A model generated the notes under the pieces. It worked only from the letters and a program-made list of their open reading frames with translations. It was not told the origin of the DNA and did no database searches. Positions 49,216-58,880 of a DNA stretch of 64,000 bases are shown one piece after another. This stretch comes from Acetobacter oeni (lineage in GTDB: Bacteria > Pseudomonadota > Alphaproteobacteria > Acetobacterales > Acetobacteraceae). The DNA is taken from positions 62,001 to 126,000 of the forward strand of contig NZ_WOTA01000005.1 of NCBI RefSeq assembly GCF_011516825.1. Direction: 5' to 3'. The translations under genes were made by a program, and so were the position numbers. Positions within the stretch are counted from its first letter, which is position 1. Each line of letters opens with the position of its first letter.

Positions 49216-49692
49216 TCAGAGTGCGGGGCGTACTCTGCCGGCGGGTAGTGCCGCGAACTGTGACGGGCCGTAAATCTCTCTGGCGCGTTTGATAAACGCG
49301 GAGACCATGAGGCGGACGGCCTCGTTGAACACGACGCCGATGGCTGCCTGGAGCAGACGCGAGCGGAACTCGAAATCGACGAAAAAATCGACGAGGCAGC
49401 CTTTTGGGTCTGCCGTAAAGGTCCAGACGTTATTGAGGTAACGGAACGGGCCTTTTTCATAGGTCACGCGGATGACGCGGGGGCGGTCGAGCGTGACGCG
49501 GGAGGTAAAGGTTTCGCGAAACGGTCCGAACCCGACGGTGAGGTCGGCGACGAGTTCCTGCGATGTTTTCGATTTTACCCTTACATTTGTGCACCAGGGC
49601 AGAAATTTCGGATAATTAGCGACGTCGGCAACGAGATCGAAGATCTGTTCCGGTGTGTAATTAAGAACACGACGTTCGGAATGGGTGGGCAT
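49216..49692 (-). CDS. RatA/COQ10-like START-domain protein
   Basis: A 158-residue SRPBCC/START-like domain: YTPEQIFDLVADVANYPKFLPWC near the N-terminus and LNNVWTFTADPKGCLVDFFVDFEF in the middle. Bacterial members are either ubiquinone-binding COQ10 homologues or annotated as RatA toxin. In alphaproteobacteria the gene next to lipA is usually seen as a COQ10-like protein, so a ubiquinone chaperone role is more likely than a toxin. No antitoxin gene (RatB) is adjacent. It starts one base after the lipA stop. Confidence 0.88.
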   Translation of the reverse strand: MPTHSERRVLNYTPEQIFDLVADVANYPKFLPWCTNVRVKSKTSQELVADLTVGFGPFRETFTSRVTLDRPRVIRVTYEKGPFRYLNNVWTFTADPKGCLVDFFVDFEFRSRLLQAAIGVVFNEAVRLMVSAFIKRAREIYGPSQFAALPAGRVRPAL

Positions 49693-49693
49693 A

Positions 49694-50701
49694 TCAACAA
49701 GGTTCCGCGTGAGCTGGGTGCGTCGGAGCGGGCGCGGCTTTTTGCAGTTGCGCGTCTCTGGCGGCGCGCAGGGCGGCGAAGTCGGCGTCTGCGTGATAGG
49801 AGGAGCGGGTCAGCGGGGTGGAGCTGACCTGAAGGAAGCCTTTGACACGGGCCATGGCGGCGTAATCGTCAAACTCCGCGGGTGTGACGAAGCGGGCGAC
49901 GGCGGCATGTTTGACGGTGGGCTGGAGGTACTGGCCCATGGTTATGAAATCTATGTCGGCGATACGGAAATCGTCCATGACCTGCGCGACTTCCGCTTTC
50001 TCTTCGCCAAGTCCGAGCATCAGGCCGGATTTGGTGAAGATCGAGGGGTCAAGCTGTTTGACGCGATCGAGCAGGCGGACGGACTGGTAGTAACGCGCGC
50101 CGGGGCGGATCGTGGTGTAGAGCCTGGGGACGGTTTCGATATTATGATTGAAAACATCCGGGCGGGCGGCGACGACGATTTCGAGGGCGCCGCGTTTGCG
50201 CAGGAAGTCCGGGGTGAGGACTTCGATTGTCGTTTCCGGCGAGGCGGCTCTGATTGAGGCGATCACCTGCGCGAAGTGGTCGGCGCCTCCGTCCGCGAGG
50301 TCATCGCGGTCAACGGAGGTAATGACGACATGCCTCAGCCCGAGCTTTGCCACGGCGTCTGCGACGCGGGACGGCTCATCGGCATCGAGCGCGCCGGGCA
50401 GGCCGGTGGTGACGTTGCAGAAGGCGCAGGCGCGGGTGCAGATCTCGCCCATGATCATCATGGTGGCGTGGCGCTGTGACCAGCATTCGCCAATATTCGG
50501 GCAGGAGGCTTCTTCGCAGACCGTGACGAGGTTGTTGTCGCGCATGAGCTGACGCGTCTCGTGGTACACGGGGTGGCCCGGCGCCTTGACCCTGATCCAG
50601 TCGGGCTTGCGCGCGATCGGGTTATCGGGCCGGTGCGCCTTCTCGGGATGGCGGGGCGCCTGGGGATTTTTGCGATGATCGATCAGAACGCGAACGCTCA
50701 T
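49694..50701 (-). CDS. lipA: Lipoyl synthase
   Basis: A 335-residue radical-SAM enzyme inserting two sulfurs into protein-bound octanoyl groups. The auxiliary cluster Cys are 62, 67 and 73 ([12 protein letters not shown]) and the radical-SAM Cys are 88, 92 and 95 (CTRACAFC). The C-terminal RSSYHAD segment carries the conserved Ser ligand. It matures the lipoyl domains of PdhB and PdhC encoded in this window. It heads a two-gene unit with the COQ10-like gene. Confidence 0.97.
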   Translation of the reverse strand: MSVRVLIDHRKNPQAPRHPEKAHRPDNPIARKPDWIRVKAPGHPVYHETRQLMRDNNLVTVCEEASCPNIGECWSQRHATMMIMGEICTRACAFCNVTTGLPGALDADEPSRVADAVAKLGLRHVVITSVDRDDLADGGADHFAQVIASIRAASPETTIEVLTPDFLRKRGALEIVVAARPDVFNHNIETVPRLYTTIRPGARYYQSVRLLDRVKQLDPSIFTKSGLMLGLGEEKAEVAQVMDDFRIADIDFITMGQYLQPTVKHAAVARFVTPAEFDDYAAMARVKGFLQVSSTPLTRSSYHADADFAALRAARDAQLQKAAPAPTHPAHAEPC

Positions 50702-50879
50702 TGGGTTCCTGTCCGGGCGCGAGAAGAGATTTCTAACAAGTGAGACGAGCGCGATCGATCGTCAAGCGCTGTCTCCGCAAGGCGAGGGCAAGGTTTCGCG
50801 AGCAGACAGCGGCGTGCCCTCCGTGATAGGGGTTATGCTCGTCCGTCCGGCCCCTGCCCGTCTTTACAGACATGTCATG

Positions 50880-50905
50880 GTTGCAAAGCGTCTTATTTTT
50901 GCAAC
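50880..50905. repeat. Inverted repeat upstream of the UvrD-type helicase
   Basis: GTTGCAAA (50880-50887) and TTTGCAAC (50898-50905), perfect 8-base arms with a 10-base spacer, 55 bases before the helicase start. It could be an operator; it does not match the alphaproteobacterial LexA box (GTTC-N7-GTTC). Confidence 0.45.
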
Positions 50906-50959
50906 ATGTGTTTCGGAGCAGTCTTCCGGGCTATCAGTTCTGCCAGCCCGAAGAGTCCC

Positions 50960-53188
50960 GTGACCACGCAATCTCATCTCGAACGCCTTAATCCTGAACA
51001 GCGCGCTGCTATTGAGACCACGGAAGGGCCTCTGCTTGTTCTTGCCGGCGCCGGCACGGGCAAGACGCGGGTGCTGACGACGCGGTTCGCGCATATTCTG
51101 CTCTCCGGGCATGCAAAGCCGTGGCAGATCCTTGCGGTGACGTTCACCAACAAGGCGGCGCGGGAGATGCGGGAGCGGATTTCGGCGCTGATCGGCGAAC
51201 CTGCCGAGGGGCTGTGGCTGGGGACGTTCCATGCCCTGTGCGCGCGGATGCTGCGCCGGCATGCGGAGTATGTCGGGCTGACGAGCGGGTTTCTGATTCT
51301 GGACACGGATGATCAGCTTCGTCTGGTGAAGCAGGTTGTGGAACCCTGGCGGATTGATGTGAAGCGCTGGCCGCTGCCCGGTCTGCTGGGGGTGATTCAG
51401 CGCTGGAAGGATCGCGGACTGACGCCGGACCGGGTGACGGGGGCGGAGGATTGCGGATATGCGGACGGACATGCGCGGGCGATTTACGCGGCGTATCAGA
51501 CGCGGCTTCGTGAGCTGAATGCCTGCGATTTTGGCGATCTGATGCTCCATATTGTCGAGATTCTGCGGACGCGGCCGGACGTGCTGGAGCAGTATCATCG
51601 TCTGTTCCGCTATATTCTGGTGGATGAGTATCAGGACACGAATACGGTTCAGTATCTGTGGCTGCGTTTGCTTGCGCGGCGGGAGGGTGCTCCGTCGAAC
51701 ATCTGCTGCGTGGGGGATGACGATCAGTCGATCTACTCCTGGCGGGGAGCGGAGGTTGAGAATATCCTTCGGTTCGAGAAGGATTTTCCGGGTGCGAAGA
51801 TTGTCCGGCTGGAGAGAAATTACCGTTCGACGGCGCAGATCCTGGGGGCAGCGGCGGGGCTGATCGCGCATAATGACGGGCGGCTGGGCAAGACGCTTCG
51901 TCCGGGGCGGGAGGATGCGCAGGGGCTGCCTGTACAGATTATCAGCACCTGGGATTCGGACGCCGAGGCGCGGGATGTGTGTCAGCGGATCGAGACGTTG
52001 CGGCGTGACGACCATGCATTAGGTGAGATGGCCATTCTGGTGAGAGCCGGTTTTCAGACGCGGGCGTTTGAGGAGCGGCTTGTACAGTTCGGTATTCCTT
52101 ACCGGATTGTCGGTGGTCTGCGTTTCTATGAACGGGCTGAAATCAGGGATGCGCTGGCTTACATGCGGGTGCTGATTAATCCGGTGGATGATCTGGCGTT
52201 CGAGCGGATTGTGAATGTGCCTAAGCGTGGCGTCGGGACGGCGGCGTTGCAGAAGCTGCATGCCGAGGCGCGCGCAAGGCGATCCGGGCTGGCGGAAGCG
52301 GTGGAGAGCCTGTTGCAGTCGGATGGATTCCGGGGGAAATCCAGGGAGCGACTGGCTTCTCTGATGGATGTGTTTTCAGGGCAGCGTCGAACTCTTGAGA
52401 AAGAAGGCCATGTCGTTGCGGTGAACGGACTGCTTGAGGACAGTGGCTATCTTGAGATGTGGCGCAATGACACCTCTCCGGATGCGCCGGGGCGGCTGGA
52501 GAATCTGAAGGAGCTGGTCCGGGCGCTGGCTGATTTCGGGACGCTTGGCGAGTTTCTGGAGCATGTCTCGCTGGTCATGGATGCCGAGGGCGCGGCGGAA
52601 GAGGCGCGGGTTTCGGTCATGACGCTGCATGGCGCCAAGGGGCTGGAGTTTGACACGGTGTTTCTGCCGGGCTGGGAGGAAGGCGTCTTTCCTTCCCAGA
52701 GAACGCTGGACGAAGGTGGCGACAAGGGGCTGGAGGAGGAACGGCGGCTTGCTTATGTCGGCATCACGCGGGCGCGGCATCGGGCGGTGATTCTGCATGC
52801 GGCGAGCCGGCGGATTTATGCGAACTGGCAGGAATCCATGCCGAGCCGGTTTCTGGATGAGTTGCCGGATGAGTATGTCGAGCGCGAGGGCGAGACGCCG
52901 ACGCGGCGGGACCGGCAGGATTATTCCGGGTTCTTTAGCAACAGTGTGTTTTCCGACAGTCAGAACAGCACGATGGCGCCGCTTGTTGCGAAGCGGCGAC
53001 GGGTTTCTCCGGTGCATGAGGATCTGATGAACAGCGCGCCGCAGATTGAGGTGGGCGTGCGGGTTTTTCACCAGAAATTTGGATCTGGCGTGGTGGTCAG
53101 CGCGGATCGCGGGGCGACTGAGGTGGCGTTTGAGGAGTCCGGCACGCGGCGGGTGATGTCGTCCTATTTGCAGGTTATGTCGGACTAA
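50960..53188 (+). CDS. uvrD: UvrD/PcrA-type ATP-dependent DNA helicase
   Basis: A 742-residue superfamily 1A helicase translocating 3'-5' on ssDNA in excision and mismatch repair. Motif I is LAGAGTGKTR (28-37), motif II VDEYQDTN, motif III GDDDQSIYSWRGA, motif IV region LERNYRS, motif V TLHGAKGLEF and motif VI YVGITRAR. A Tudor-like C-terminal domain (about 690-742) follows. I chose the GTG at 50960, three residues before the conserved N-terminus; GAAGAG lies upstream. An open extension to 50906 lacks family sequence. Confidence 0.94.
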   Translation: MTTQSHLERLNPEQRAAIETTEGPLLVLAGAGTGKTRVLTTRFAHILLSGHAKPWQILAVTFTNKAAREMRERISALIGEPAEGLWLGTFHALCARMLRRHAEYVGLTSGFLILDTDDQLRLVKQVVEPWRIDVKRWPLPGLLGVIQRWKDRGLTPDRVTGAEDCGYADGHARAIYAAYQTRLRELNACDFGDLMLHIVEILRTRPDVLEQYHRLFRYILVDEYQDTNTVQYLWLRLLARREGAPSNICCVGDDDQSIYSWRGAEVENILRFEKDFPGAKIVRLERNYRSTAQILGAAAGLIAHNDGRLGKTLRPGREDAQGLPVQIISTWDSDAEARDVCQRIETLRRDDHALGEMAILVRAGFQTRAFEERLVQFGIPYRIVGGLRFYERAEIRDALAYMRVLINPVDDLAFERIVNVPKRGVGTAALQKLHAEARARRSGLAEAVESLLQSDGFRGKSRERLASLMDVFSGQRRTLEKEGHVVAVNGLLEDSGYLEMWRNDTSPDAPGRLENLKELVRALADFGTLGEFLEHVSLVMDAEGAAEEARVSVMTLHGAKGLEFDTVFLPGWEEGVFPSQRTLDEGGDKGLEEERRLAYVGITRARHRAVILHAASRRIYANWQESMPSRFLDELPDEYVEREGETPTRRDRQDYSGFFSNSVFSDSQNSTMAPLVAKRRRVSPVHEDLMNSAPQIEVGVRVFHQKFGSGVVVSADRGATEVAFEESGTRRVMSSYLQVMSD

Positions 53189-53326
53189 GATCGGACGGCG
53201 TCTTTCGCCGTGCTCCGGGCAGGCATTTCCGCCCTCTGGGTTTGAGAGGCAAGCTCTGATATTCAGCGGGCTTTCGTGGCCGGCTCTCCCGGCTGCCGCC
53301 TTACTGCCCTTCGGGAGGAGTGCCAG

Positions 53327-54226
53327 ATGACCGCTTCACGCCGCAGACATGCGACCGGACTTGAGACCATTTCCGTCACGGTGCCGGAGGCCGGGGTTGA
53401 AGCGTATGAGAATGCGATCGGTCTGGTCTGCACGACGGTTGGAATTTTCGAGTTCGATGAGGAAGAGAAGCTCTGGCGCGTGGAAGGTGTCAGGGATGCG
53501 GGCCACAGAGAGGATGAACTGGTGGCGGCGCTGGCGATTGCCGCGCTGACCAGCGGTATTTCGGCTGAACCTGAGCGCTCGGAGACGGAATCCGAGGGCT
53601 GGCTGGCGCGGACGTATGAGTCGTTTCCGGAGCAGAATGTCGGGCGGCGGTTTACGGTTCGGGGATCTCATCTGGATGAGCCGGGACCGACGAACCGGAT
53701 CACCATCACGCTTGATGCCGGTATGGCGTTCGGCTCCGGCGAACATGGTTCGACGCGGGGATGTCTGCGGGCGCTTGAGAAGATTGCTTACAGAAATCCT
53801 CAGCGCATTCTCGATCTGGGATGCGGGTCCGGCATTCTGGCGATGGCGGCGGCGGCGCTGTTTCACCGGCATGTGCTGGCGACGGATATTGATCCGTGGT
53901 CGGTGCGGATCACGGAGGCGAATGCGGCGCGAAACGGGTTGTCGCGGCTGGTTGAGGCGCGGCTGGGTAACGGGTGGTCGACTCCTCAGATCCGGCGGGA
54001 GGCGCCGTATGATCTGGTGTTTGCCAATATTCTGGCGCGTCCGTTGTGTCTGATGGCGACGGATCTGGCGGCGAATCTGATGCCGGGCGGCACGGCGATT
54101 CTGGCCGGGCTGCTGAACACGCAGGCACGGATGGTGCTGGCGGCGCATCGGCGGTGCGGGCTGGTGCTGGAGACGCATCTGCGTGAGGGGGACTGGGGGA
54201 CGCTGATCGTTCGCAAGCCGTTTTAA
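53327..54226 (+). CDS. prmA: Ribosomal protein L11 methyltransferase
   Basis: A 299-residue SAM methyltransferase modifying L11. The SAM loop is DLGCGSGILA (163-172), preceded by AFGSGEHGSTRGCL (134-147) that is typical of PrmA, and followed by FANILARPL. The N-terminal substrate-binding domain (1-105) is divergent. The ATG at 53327 has GGGAGGAG eight bases upstream. An open 17-codon extension is unlikely to be translated. Confidence 0.92.
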   Translation: MTASRRRHATGLETISVTVPEAGVEAYENAIGLVCTTVGIFEFDEEEKLWRVEGVRDAGHREDELVAALAIAALTSGISAEPERSETESEGWLARTYESFPEQNVGRRFTVRGSHLDEPGPTNRITITLDAGMAFGSGEHGSTRGCLRALEKIAYRNPQRILDLGCGSGILAMAAAALFHRHVLATDIDPWSVRITEANAARNGLSRLVEARLGNGWSTPQIRREAPYDLVFANILARPLCLMATDLAANLMPGGTAILAGLLNTQARMVLAAHRRCGLVLETHLREGDWGTLIVRKPF

Positions 54227-54728
54227 GGGCGCTGGTCTGTTTTGGCGGGGAGGCTGGTTTCGGGTTCTTCAGGGAAAGGGGCCGTTATCTGGTCCCGATT
54301 CATTTTTTTCGGATGCCTGCCGCCATCTCCGCTTCGTGAACGCCATGCGTCAACATCGCCCCTGATCGCGTCAAACGATCGTTCGTTCTTTATATTTGAA
54401 AGAACGGCAGCAGACGGCGCGAACCGCTCCGTCGGACCCGGAAACCGTTTAACGGCGCGCCGGGCCACATCCTGCCCGGGCAGGAACATATAATGGGCCT
54501 CAGCCGAATTTCCCGGGAATCATCTCGCTTTTACTGAATGATATGCTTTTACGTCCTGCGCCGTGCTTCACAAACGGCCTCCCTCCCGGCCTGTCTTCCG
54601 TCACCATACCGCCCCTTCCCGGACCCAACGATCGGGTAAGCCTTGTCAGCATCTGCTTTCGTGAGAATAAGGTCATCGACCTGATCGTTTGGCGGGGCTG
54701 CAATCGTTTTTATTGATGGAGGTCTGAC
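54227..54728. other. Gene-free stretch of 502 bases
   Basis: Between prmA and the GNAT gene. Short open frames of 80-90 codons exist on both strands (54223-54489 minus, 54242-54493 plus) without ribosome sites or recognised motifs. It contains an inverted repeat at 54384-54406. The lower coding quality suggests intergenic or decayed sequence. Confidence 0.6.
54384..54406. repeat. 8-base inverted repeat
   Basis: CGTTCTTT (54384-54391) and AAAGAACG (54399-54406) around a 7-base AT-rich loop. No T run follows on either strand, so an operator or RNA hairpin is possible. Function unknown. Confidence 0.45.
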
Positions 54729-55259
54729 ATGGGGTTCGTGATTAAGCCGGCGGAAGAATGGGATGTGCCGGCGATCCTTGCGATCACCAATCAGGCCATC
54801 CGGGAGACGACGGCGCTGTGGGTTTCGGCTCCTTATACCTATGAGGAGCGGCTGGCCTGGTTCCGGCAGCGGCGGGATGAAGGGTTTCCGGTTCTGGTGG
54901 CGCATGAAGCGGGGCAGGTTCTGGGGTTCGGGTCTTACGGGCATTTCCGGGTTTATGAGGGGTATTCGCAGACTGTCGAACATTCTGTGTATGTCGATGC
55001 GGATTCCAGGAAACGGGGTGTCGGACGGGCGTTGCTGGAGGCGCTGGCTGATACGGCGGCGCGGCAGGGGCTGCACGTTATGATCGGAGCGATTACGGCG
55101 GACAATGCGGCGTCGGTCGGGCTGCATGAGCAATGTGGGTTTGTGCGGGGCGGGGTTCTGCCTGAGGTGGGACGGAAATTCGGAAACTGGCTCGATCTTT
55201 TGTTTATGTACAAGTTGTTATCCATGAATCCTGATATTGAATCTGAACAGATTGTGTGA
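54729..55259 (+). CDS. GNAT N-acetyltransferase, phosphinothricin-acetyltransferase-like
   Basis: A 176-residue acetyltransferase. The acetyl-CoA loop is SRKRGVGRALLEAL (about 95-108, pattern R-x-x-G-x-G/A). The sequence HVMIGAITADNAASVGLHEQCGFVRGG matches the PAT/YwnH group that acetylates small amines such as methionine sulfoximine or phosphinothricin. Substrate not determined. TGGAGGTCTGAC precedes the ATG, an excellent ribosome site. It is a single gene, followed directly by a decayed gene. Confidence 0.9.
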   Translation: MGFVIKPAEEWDVPAILAITNQAIRETTALWVSAPYTYEERLAWFRQRRDEGFPVLVAHEAGQVLGFGSYGHFRVYEGYSQTVEHSVYVDADSRKRGVGRALLEALADTAARQGLHVMIGAITADNAASVGLHEQCGFVRGGVLPEVGRKFGNWLDLLFMYKLLSMNPDIESEQIV

Positions 55260-55327
55260 CTGAAACGGGAACCGCCGGGGCTTCTGGCACGCTGTAACAG
55301 CGGATTTGAAACGACAGGACCTGTGAA

Positions 55328-55632
55328 ATGGCCGGTAATTTTGAAACATTCCGCAAAACCTGACAGCGGACGTGCCACCGCCTGGAACGGATCTGGCGCT
55401 GTCGGCCATCTGATGGGCGGGGCATGGCGATCCGGAACGGGCGCATGAATGTGTTCAGGCGGACGAGGGCAATCCGGATTGCGATATTGTTCATGCCTGG
55501 CCGCATCGGCGGGAGTGCGATCTCAGTAACGCGCGCTACTGGTACCGGCGGGCCGGGTGGCCGGTTTCCTCGCGGTCGGTGGATGCGGAGTGGGAGGTGA
55601 TTGTGCGGTTTCTGCTGAACCGGGAGGCGTGA
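55328..55632 (+). pseudogene. Decayed gene of a small YWYRRAG-motif protein family
   Basis: Reading from the ATG at 55328 (AGGA eight bases before) gives MAGNFETFRKT and then a stop. Shifting the frame by one base near 55358-55362 gives a continuous sequence through LTADVPPPGTDLALSAI, an in-frame TGA at 55411 where Trp is expected, then WAGHGDPERAHEC, DIVHAWPHRRECDLSNA and RYWYRRAGWPV to the stop at 55632. The NARYWYRRAG signature and overall length (about 100 residues) fit an uncharacterised family in Acetobacteraceae and other alphaproteobacteria (from memory). Two independent lesions, one frameshift and one nonsense, indicate a pseudogene rather than a single read error. Confidence 0.75.
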
Positions 55633-55648
55633 CGGAAGCCGGGTAAAA

Positions 55649-57439
55649 TTATTTGGCCAGACCCTGACCGCGGACGAGGCGGGCGTAGAGGCCGTCCTGG
55701 GCGATGAGTTCGCTGTGGGTACCACATTCGATAGCCTGCCCTTCGTCCATCGCCACCACGACGTCGGCGGAGCGAACTGTAGAGAGGCGGTGTGCCACGA
55801 CGATGGTGGTGCGGCCGGTACGTATCCGGGCCAGGGCGTCCTGGACCTGCGCTTCGTTTTCACTGTCGAGGGCGCTGGTCGCTTCGTCGAGCAGGAGCAG
55901 GCGCGGGTCGCGCAGGAGGGCGCGGGCCAGGGCGATCCGCTGACGCTGGCCGCCGGAGAGGCGACCGCCGCCCGGTCCGACGCGGGTATCGAAGCCGTTC
56001 GGAAGGGCCTCGATGAAGGGACGGGCGGCTGCGAGACGGGCGGCTTCCCTCATCTCTTCATCGGACGCAGAGGGACGCCCCATCAGGATATTATCGCGCA
56101 CGGAAACGTCGAAGAGCAGCGTGTCCTGACTGACATAGGCGATGGCATCCCGCAGGGCGTCGAGGCGCACGTCTCTCAGATCGGCGCCGTCGAGCGTGAT
56201 TGAGCCGGCCGAGATATCGTGGAGTCTGGGGATCAGGGACAGGGCTGTGGATTTACCGGCTCCGGACGGCCCGACGAGTGCGACGGTCATGCCGGGACGA
56301 GCGTCGAAGGAGAGGCTTCTCAGGCCCATGCGACCATCCGGGTAACGGAACGAGACATTCCGGAAGCACAGATGACCGCGTCCGGGCGGGAGGGCGCTGG
56401 CGTTCGGACATTCCTGTACGGCTGGTTTTTCGTCGATGACAGTGAAGATGCGGGCGAGGCCGGCGAGGCCTTCCTGCAGGGCGGCGTTGAGGGCGCCCAG
56501 GGCGCGGAGCGGACGGGCGGCGAGCAGGAGGGCGGCGACGAAACCGGAAAAGTCCCCGAGCGTGGCGCCGCCCATGGCAGCGCGCCAGCCGGCGAAACCG
56601 AGCACGGCGGCGACGGCTGAGCCGCCGAGGGCTTCGAGCAGCGGATCGACGCGAGCGCGACCGTTGGTGATTCTGACGAAGGCTTCATGCAGGAGGTCGA
56701 ACGAGCGATCGGCCCGGGCCTGCTCGCGGTCTTCCAGGCGGTAGACGCGGACGGTGCGGGCCTGGGAGAAGGTTTCGGTCAGAAGGGCGGCGGTTTCGCC
56801 GATCTGTTCCTGCACGTTGCCGGAGGCGCGGCGGACGCGTTTGCCGAGTTTCTGGATGGGCACGGCGGCGATGGGATAAAGCAGCGCGGCGATCAGGCTG
56901 AGTTCCCAGTCCATGTAGAACATCGCGGCGATCAGGCCGACGACAGTGACGACATCGCCGAGAGAATTGACGGCGCGGACCATGGCTTCGCGGATGGAGA
57001 CGGCGTCGGTGGTGAAGCGGGCGGCGATGGAGGCCGGGGCTTCCCGCTCGATACGGGCGACGTCCGTGACCATGAGGTGCCGGAACATCGAACCCTGGAG
57101 ACCCCGGATCACGACGAGCACCAGTCCCTGGGTTGCCAGAGTCTGGCCGTACTGGGCGGCAGATTTGGCCAGGGTGATGGCGACAACGAGCAACGGAACC
57201 TGGTAGAGGATACGCTCGTCGTGAGTGGAGAACATGTCGAGGGCGCGCTGGATGACCAGTGGGTAGAGCGCGGTAAGTCCGGCGGTGAGCACGGTCAGTC
57301 CGATCACCGAAGCGATGCGGCTGCGATGACACTTCACCTGCTCGCGCCAGAGTCTGGCGAGGAGAGTTCTGCTGTCGTCGGGGAGCAGGGCGCGTTTCTG
57401 ACGTGTGGCTGGCGGCGGGACAGGCGGAACGACGTTCAT
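55649..57439 (-). CDS. ABC exporter, fused permease and ATPase (MsbA-like)
   Basis: A 596-residue half-transporter. The membrane domain (about 40-320) has six predicted helices; the ATPase has Walker A GPSGAGKST (about 388-396), signature LSGGQRQR, Walker B LLLLDEATSALD and the H-loop in VVAHRLSTV. It resembles the lipid/drug exporter group. The same order DUF1285-cca-ABC in alphaproteobacteria is familiar, and an MsbA-like lipid flippase role is plausible but not proven. The ATG at 57439 is preceded by AGAGGACG. The gap to cca upstream (181 bases, AT-rich) may contain its own promoter. Confidence 0.9.
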   Translation of the reverse strand: MNVVPPVPPPATRQKRALLPDDSRTLLARLWREQVKCHRSRIASVIGLTVLTAGLTALYPLVIQRALDMFSTHDERILYQVPLLVVAITLAKSAAQYGQTLATQGLVLVVIRGLQGSMFRHLMVTDVARIEREAPASIAARFTTDAVSIREAMVRAVNSLGDVVTVVGLIAAMFYMDWELSLIAALLYPIAAVPIQKLGKRVRRASGNVQEQIGETAALLTETFSQARTVRVYRLEDREQARADRSFDLLHEAFVRITNGRARVDPLLEALGGSAVAAVLGFAGWRAAMGGATLGDFSGFVAALLLAARPLRALGALNAALQEGLAGLARIFTVIDEKPAVQECPNASALPPGRGHLCFRNVSFRYPDGRMGLRSLSFDARPGMTVALVGPSGAGKSTALSLIPRLHDISAGSITLDGADLRDVRLDALRDAIAYVSQDTLLFDVSVRDNILMGRPSASDEEMREAARLAAARPFIEALPNGFDTRVGPGGGRLSGGQRQRIALARALLRDPRLLLLDEATSALDSENEAQVQDALARIRTGRTTIVVAHRLSTVRSADVVVAMDEGQAIECGTHSELIAQDGLYARLVRGQGLAK

Positions 57440-57584
57440 GAGCGTCCTCTACCAGCGCCGCCGGTTAGCGCAAAGATGGCGGACAAAACGGAATTACGGG
57501 GCGCGGGAGGTGATCGGAGAGTGCAGCAGAGGACGGGGAGCTGATATCTGGTGTATTATTTTTTAATTATCCTTTACAATCAGA

Positions 57585-57599
57585 AGATTATTATAATCT
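57585..57599. repeat. AT-rich 15-base palindrome
   Basis: AGATTAT (57585-57591), central T, ATAATCT (57593-57599), in the AT-rich gap between cca and the ABC exporter. It could be part of a terminator or promoter region; no T run follows on the minus strand. Confidence 0.4.
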
Positions 57600-57620
57600 A
57601 ATGATTTTTAGGTTCAGGTA

Positions 57621-58880
57621 TTATTTTATCTGACTGATGAGTGATCGCGCAGAGGCGAGACAGGCTTCTTTTCCATCGCGGCATCCGGCTTCCCGCCAGT
57701 GTTGCCGAATTCCGGCAAGAACTTCGCCAACGCGCGGGCCGGCCGGAATACCGAGCGCGACGAGATCGCGCCCGGCCAGAGGAAACACCGGCACCGGATC
57801 AGTGGTCAGGTGGTGTCGCAGGGTGTTCCAGTCCGGATTTTCCGATTCATGAGCGTTGCGCTGTGCGGCTTCTGCCTGGGCGAGCCAGGCGCGTCCGGTG
57901 AGGACGGTGCGAGGGGTGTCGGCCAGCAGACGGGCGACCCCGGCCTCGTCGGTGGCGAGCTGTGGCGTGGGCGCAGGTTCTCCGCAAAGGCTGACGACTT
58001 CGCAGGCGTCGGCGCGGGAGAGGCGGAGACGTTTCACGCATTGCCTGATGAGATCCGGGGAGGAAGCGGCACCTTTGAGCAGGGCGGCGAGACGGAGTCG
58101 CGCGTCGGGCGGCGCTCCGCAGGCAATCAGCGAGGCAAGAAGGCCGATGGCGGCATTTCGATGTGACCCGAGTTCCGGAAGACATGGGTTCATCACGCCG
58201 GTTTCAGACATCAGCGCGAGCATTTCGGGCGCATGGGGGCCGGTCAGGATACGTCTGAGCTCGGACCAGACACGTTCGACGGACAGAGTCTGAACGAGCA
58301 CGGCGCTTTCTGACAGTGCTGACAGGATGTGCCGATCGGGCGGCATGTCCCCGAAACGGCCCTGAAAACGGAAGAAACGGAGGATACGGAGGGCATCTTC
58401 GCCGATGCGCTCGCGGGCATTGCCGACAAACCGGACGCGGGCGGCGTGGAGATCGGCCAGGCCACCAAAATAGTCATAGACGCGGCCATCGCGGTCACAG
58501 GACATGGCGTTGATGGTGAAGTCGCGGCGGGCGGCGTCTTCCCGCCAGTCCTGTGTCCAGGCAACTTCGGCATGACGTCCGTCGGTTCGTTCGTCGCGTC
58601 TGAGAGTGGTGATTTCGAATCCCGCCCCGTCGATCACGGCGGTGACGGTGCCGTGAGAGAGGCCTGTGGGAATGGTTTTGATTCCGGTGGCGGTCAGTCT
58701 GTCCGTAACCTGTCCGGGAGGCTCGGGCGTGCCGAAATCGAAGTCCGCGACATCTTTTTCGAGCAGCAGGTCACGGACGGCGCCGCCGACCAGGCGGGAG
58801 TCGGGCAGGACGGACCAGATTTTTTGCAGGCTCTGCCATGCGCGCAGTGTGTCGAGCGGGAGTCGTCGCTCTGTGATCAC
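57621..58880 (-). CDS. cca: CCA tRNA nucleotidyltransferase / poly(A) polymerase family protein
   Basis: A 419-residue class II nucleotidyltransferase. The N-terminus shows VGGAVRDLLLEKDVADFDFGTPE (catalytic Asp pair D-x-D), then RRDFTINAMSCD and the neck-domain GxxRxRIGEDALRILRFFRF. It adds or repairs the 3' CCA of tRNA. I chose the GTG at 58880 because it overlaps the DUF1285 stop (GTGA), and it leaves a normal N-terminus; an open extension to 58997 lies within the preceding gene. Confidence 0.94.
   Translation of the reverse strand: MITERRLPLDTLRAWQSLQKIWSVLPDSRLVGGAVRDLLLEKDVADFDFGTPEPPGQVTDRLTATGIKTIPTGLSHGTVTAVIDGAGFEITTLRRDERTDGRHAEVAWTQDWREDAARRDFTINAMSCDRDGRVYDYFGGLADLHAARVRFVGNARERIGEDALRILRFFRFQGRFGDMPPDRHILSALSESAVLVQTLSVERVWSELRRILTGPHAPEMLALMSETGVMNPCLPELGSHRNAAIGLLASLIACGAPPDARLRLAALLKGAASSPDLIRQCVKRLRLSRADACEVVSLCGEPAPTPQLATDEAGVARLLADTPRTVLTGRAWLAQAEAAQRNAHESENPDWNTLRHHLTTDPVPVFPLAGRDLVALGIPAGPRVGEVLAGIRQHWREAGCRDGKEACLASARSLISQIK

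Noticed and set aside
49216-49692. RatA toxin of a toxin-antitoxin pair
   Set aside because: No partner antitoxin gene is adjacent; the lipA neighbourhood and START fold fit a COQ10-like ubiquinone-binding protein better.
50880-50905. LexA box upstream of the UvrD-type helicase
   Set aside because: The repeat GTTGCAAA/TTTGCAAC does not match the alphaproteobacterial GTTC-N7-GTTC consensus.
54223-54489. An 88-codon minus-strand frame after prmA
   Set aside because: No ribosome site and no recognised sequence; competing plus-strand frame of the same length.
55411-55413. TGA read as selenocysteine in the 55.3 kb gene
   Set aside because: The expected residue is Trp, a separate frameshift lies upstream, and I see no reason to invoke recoding; a pseudogene explains both.
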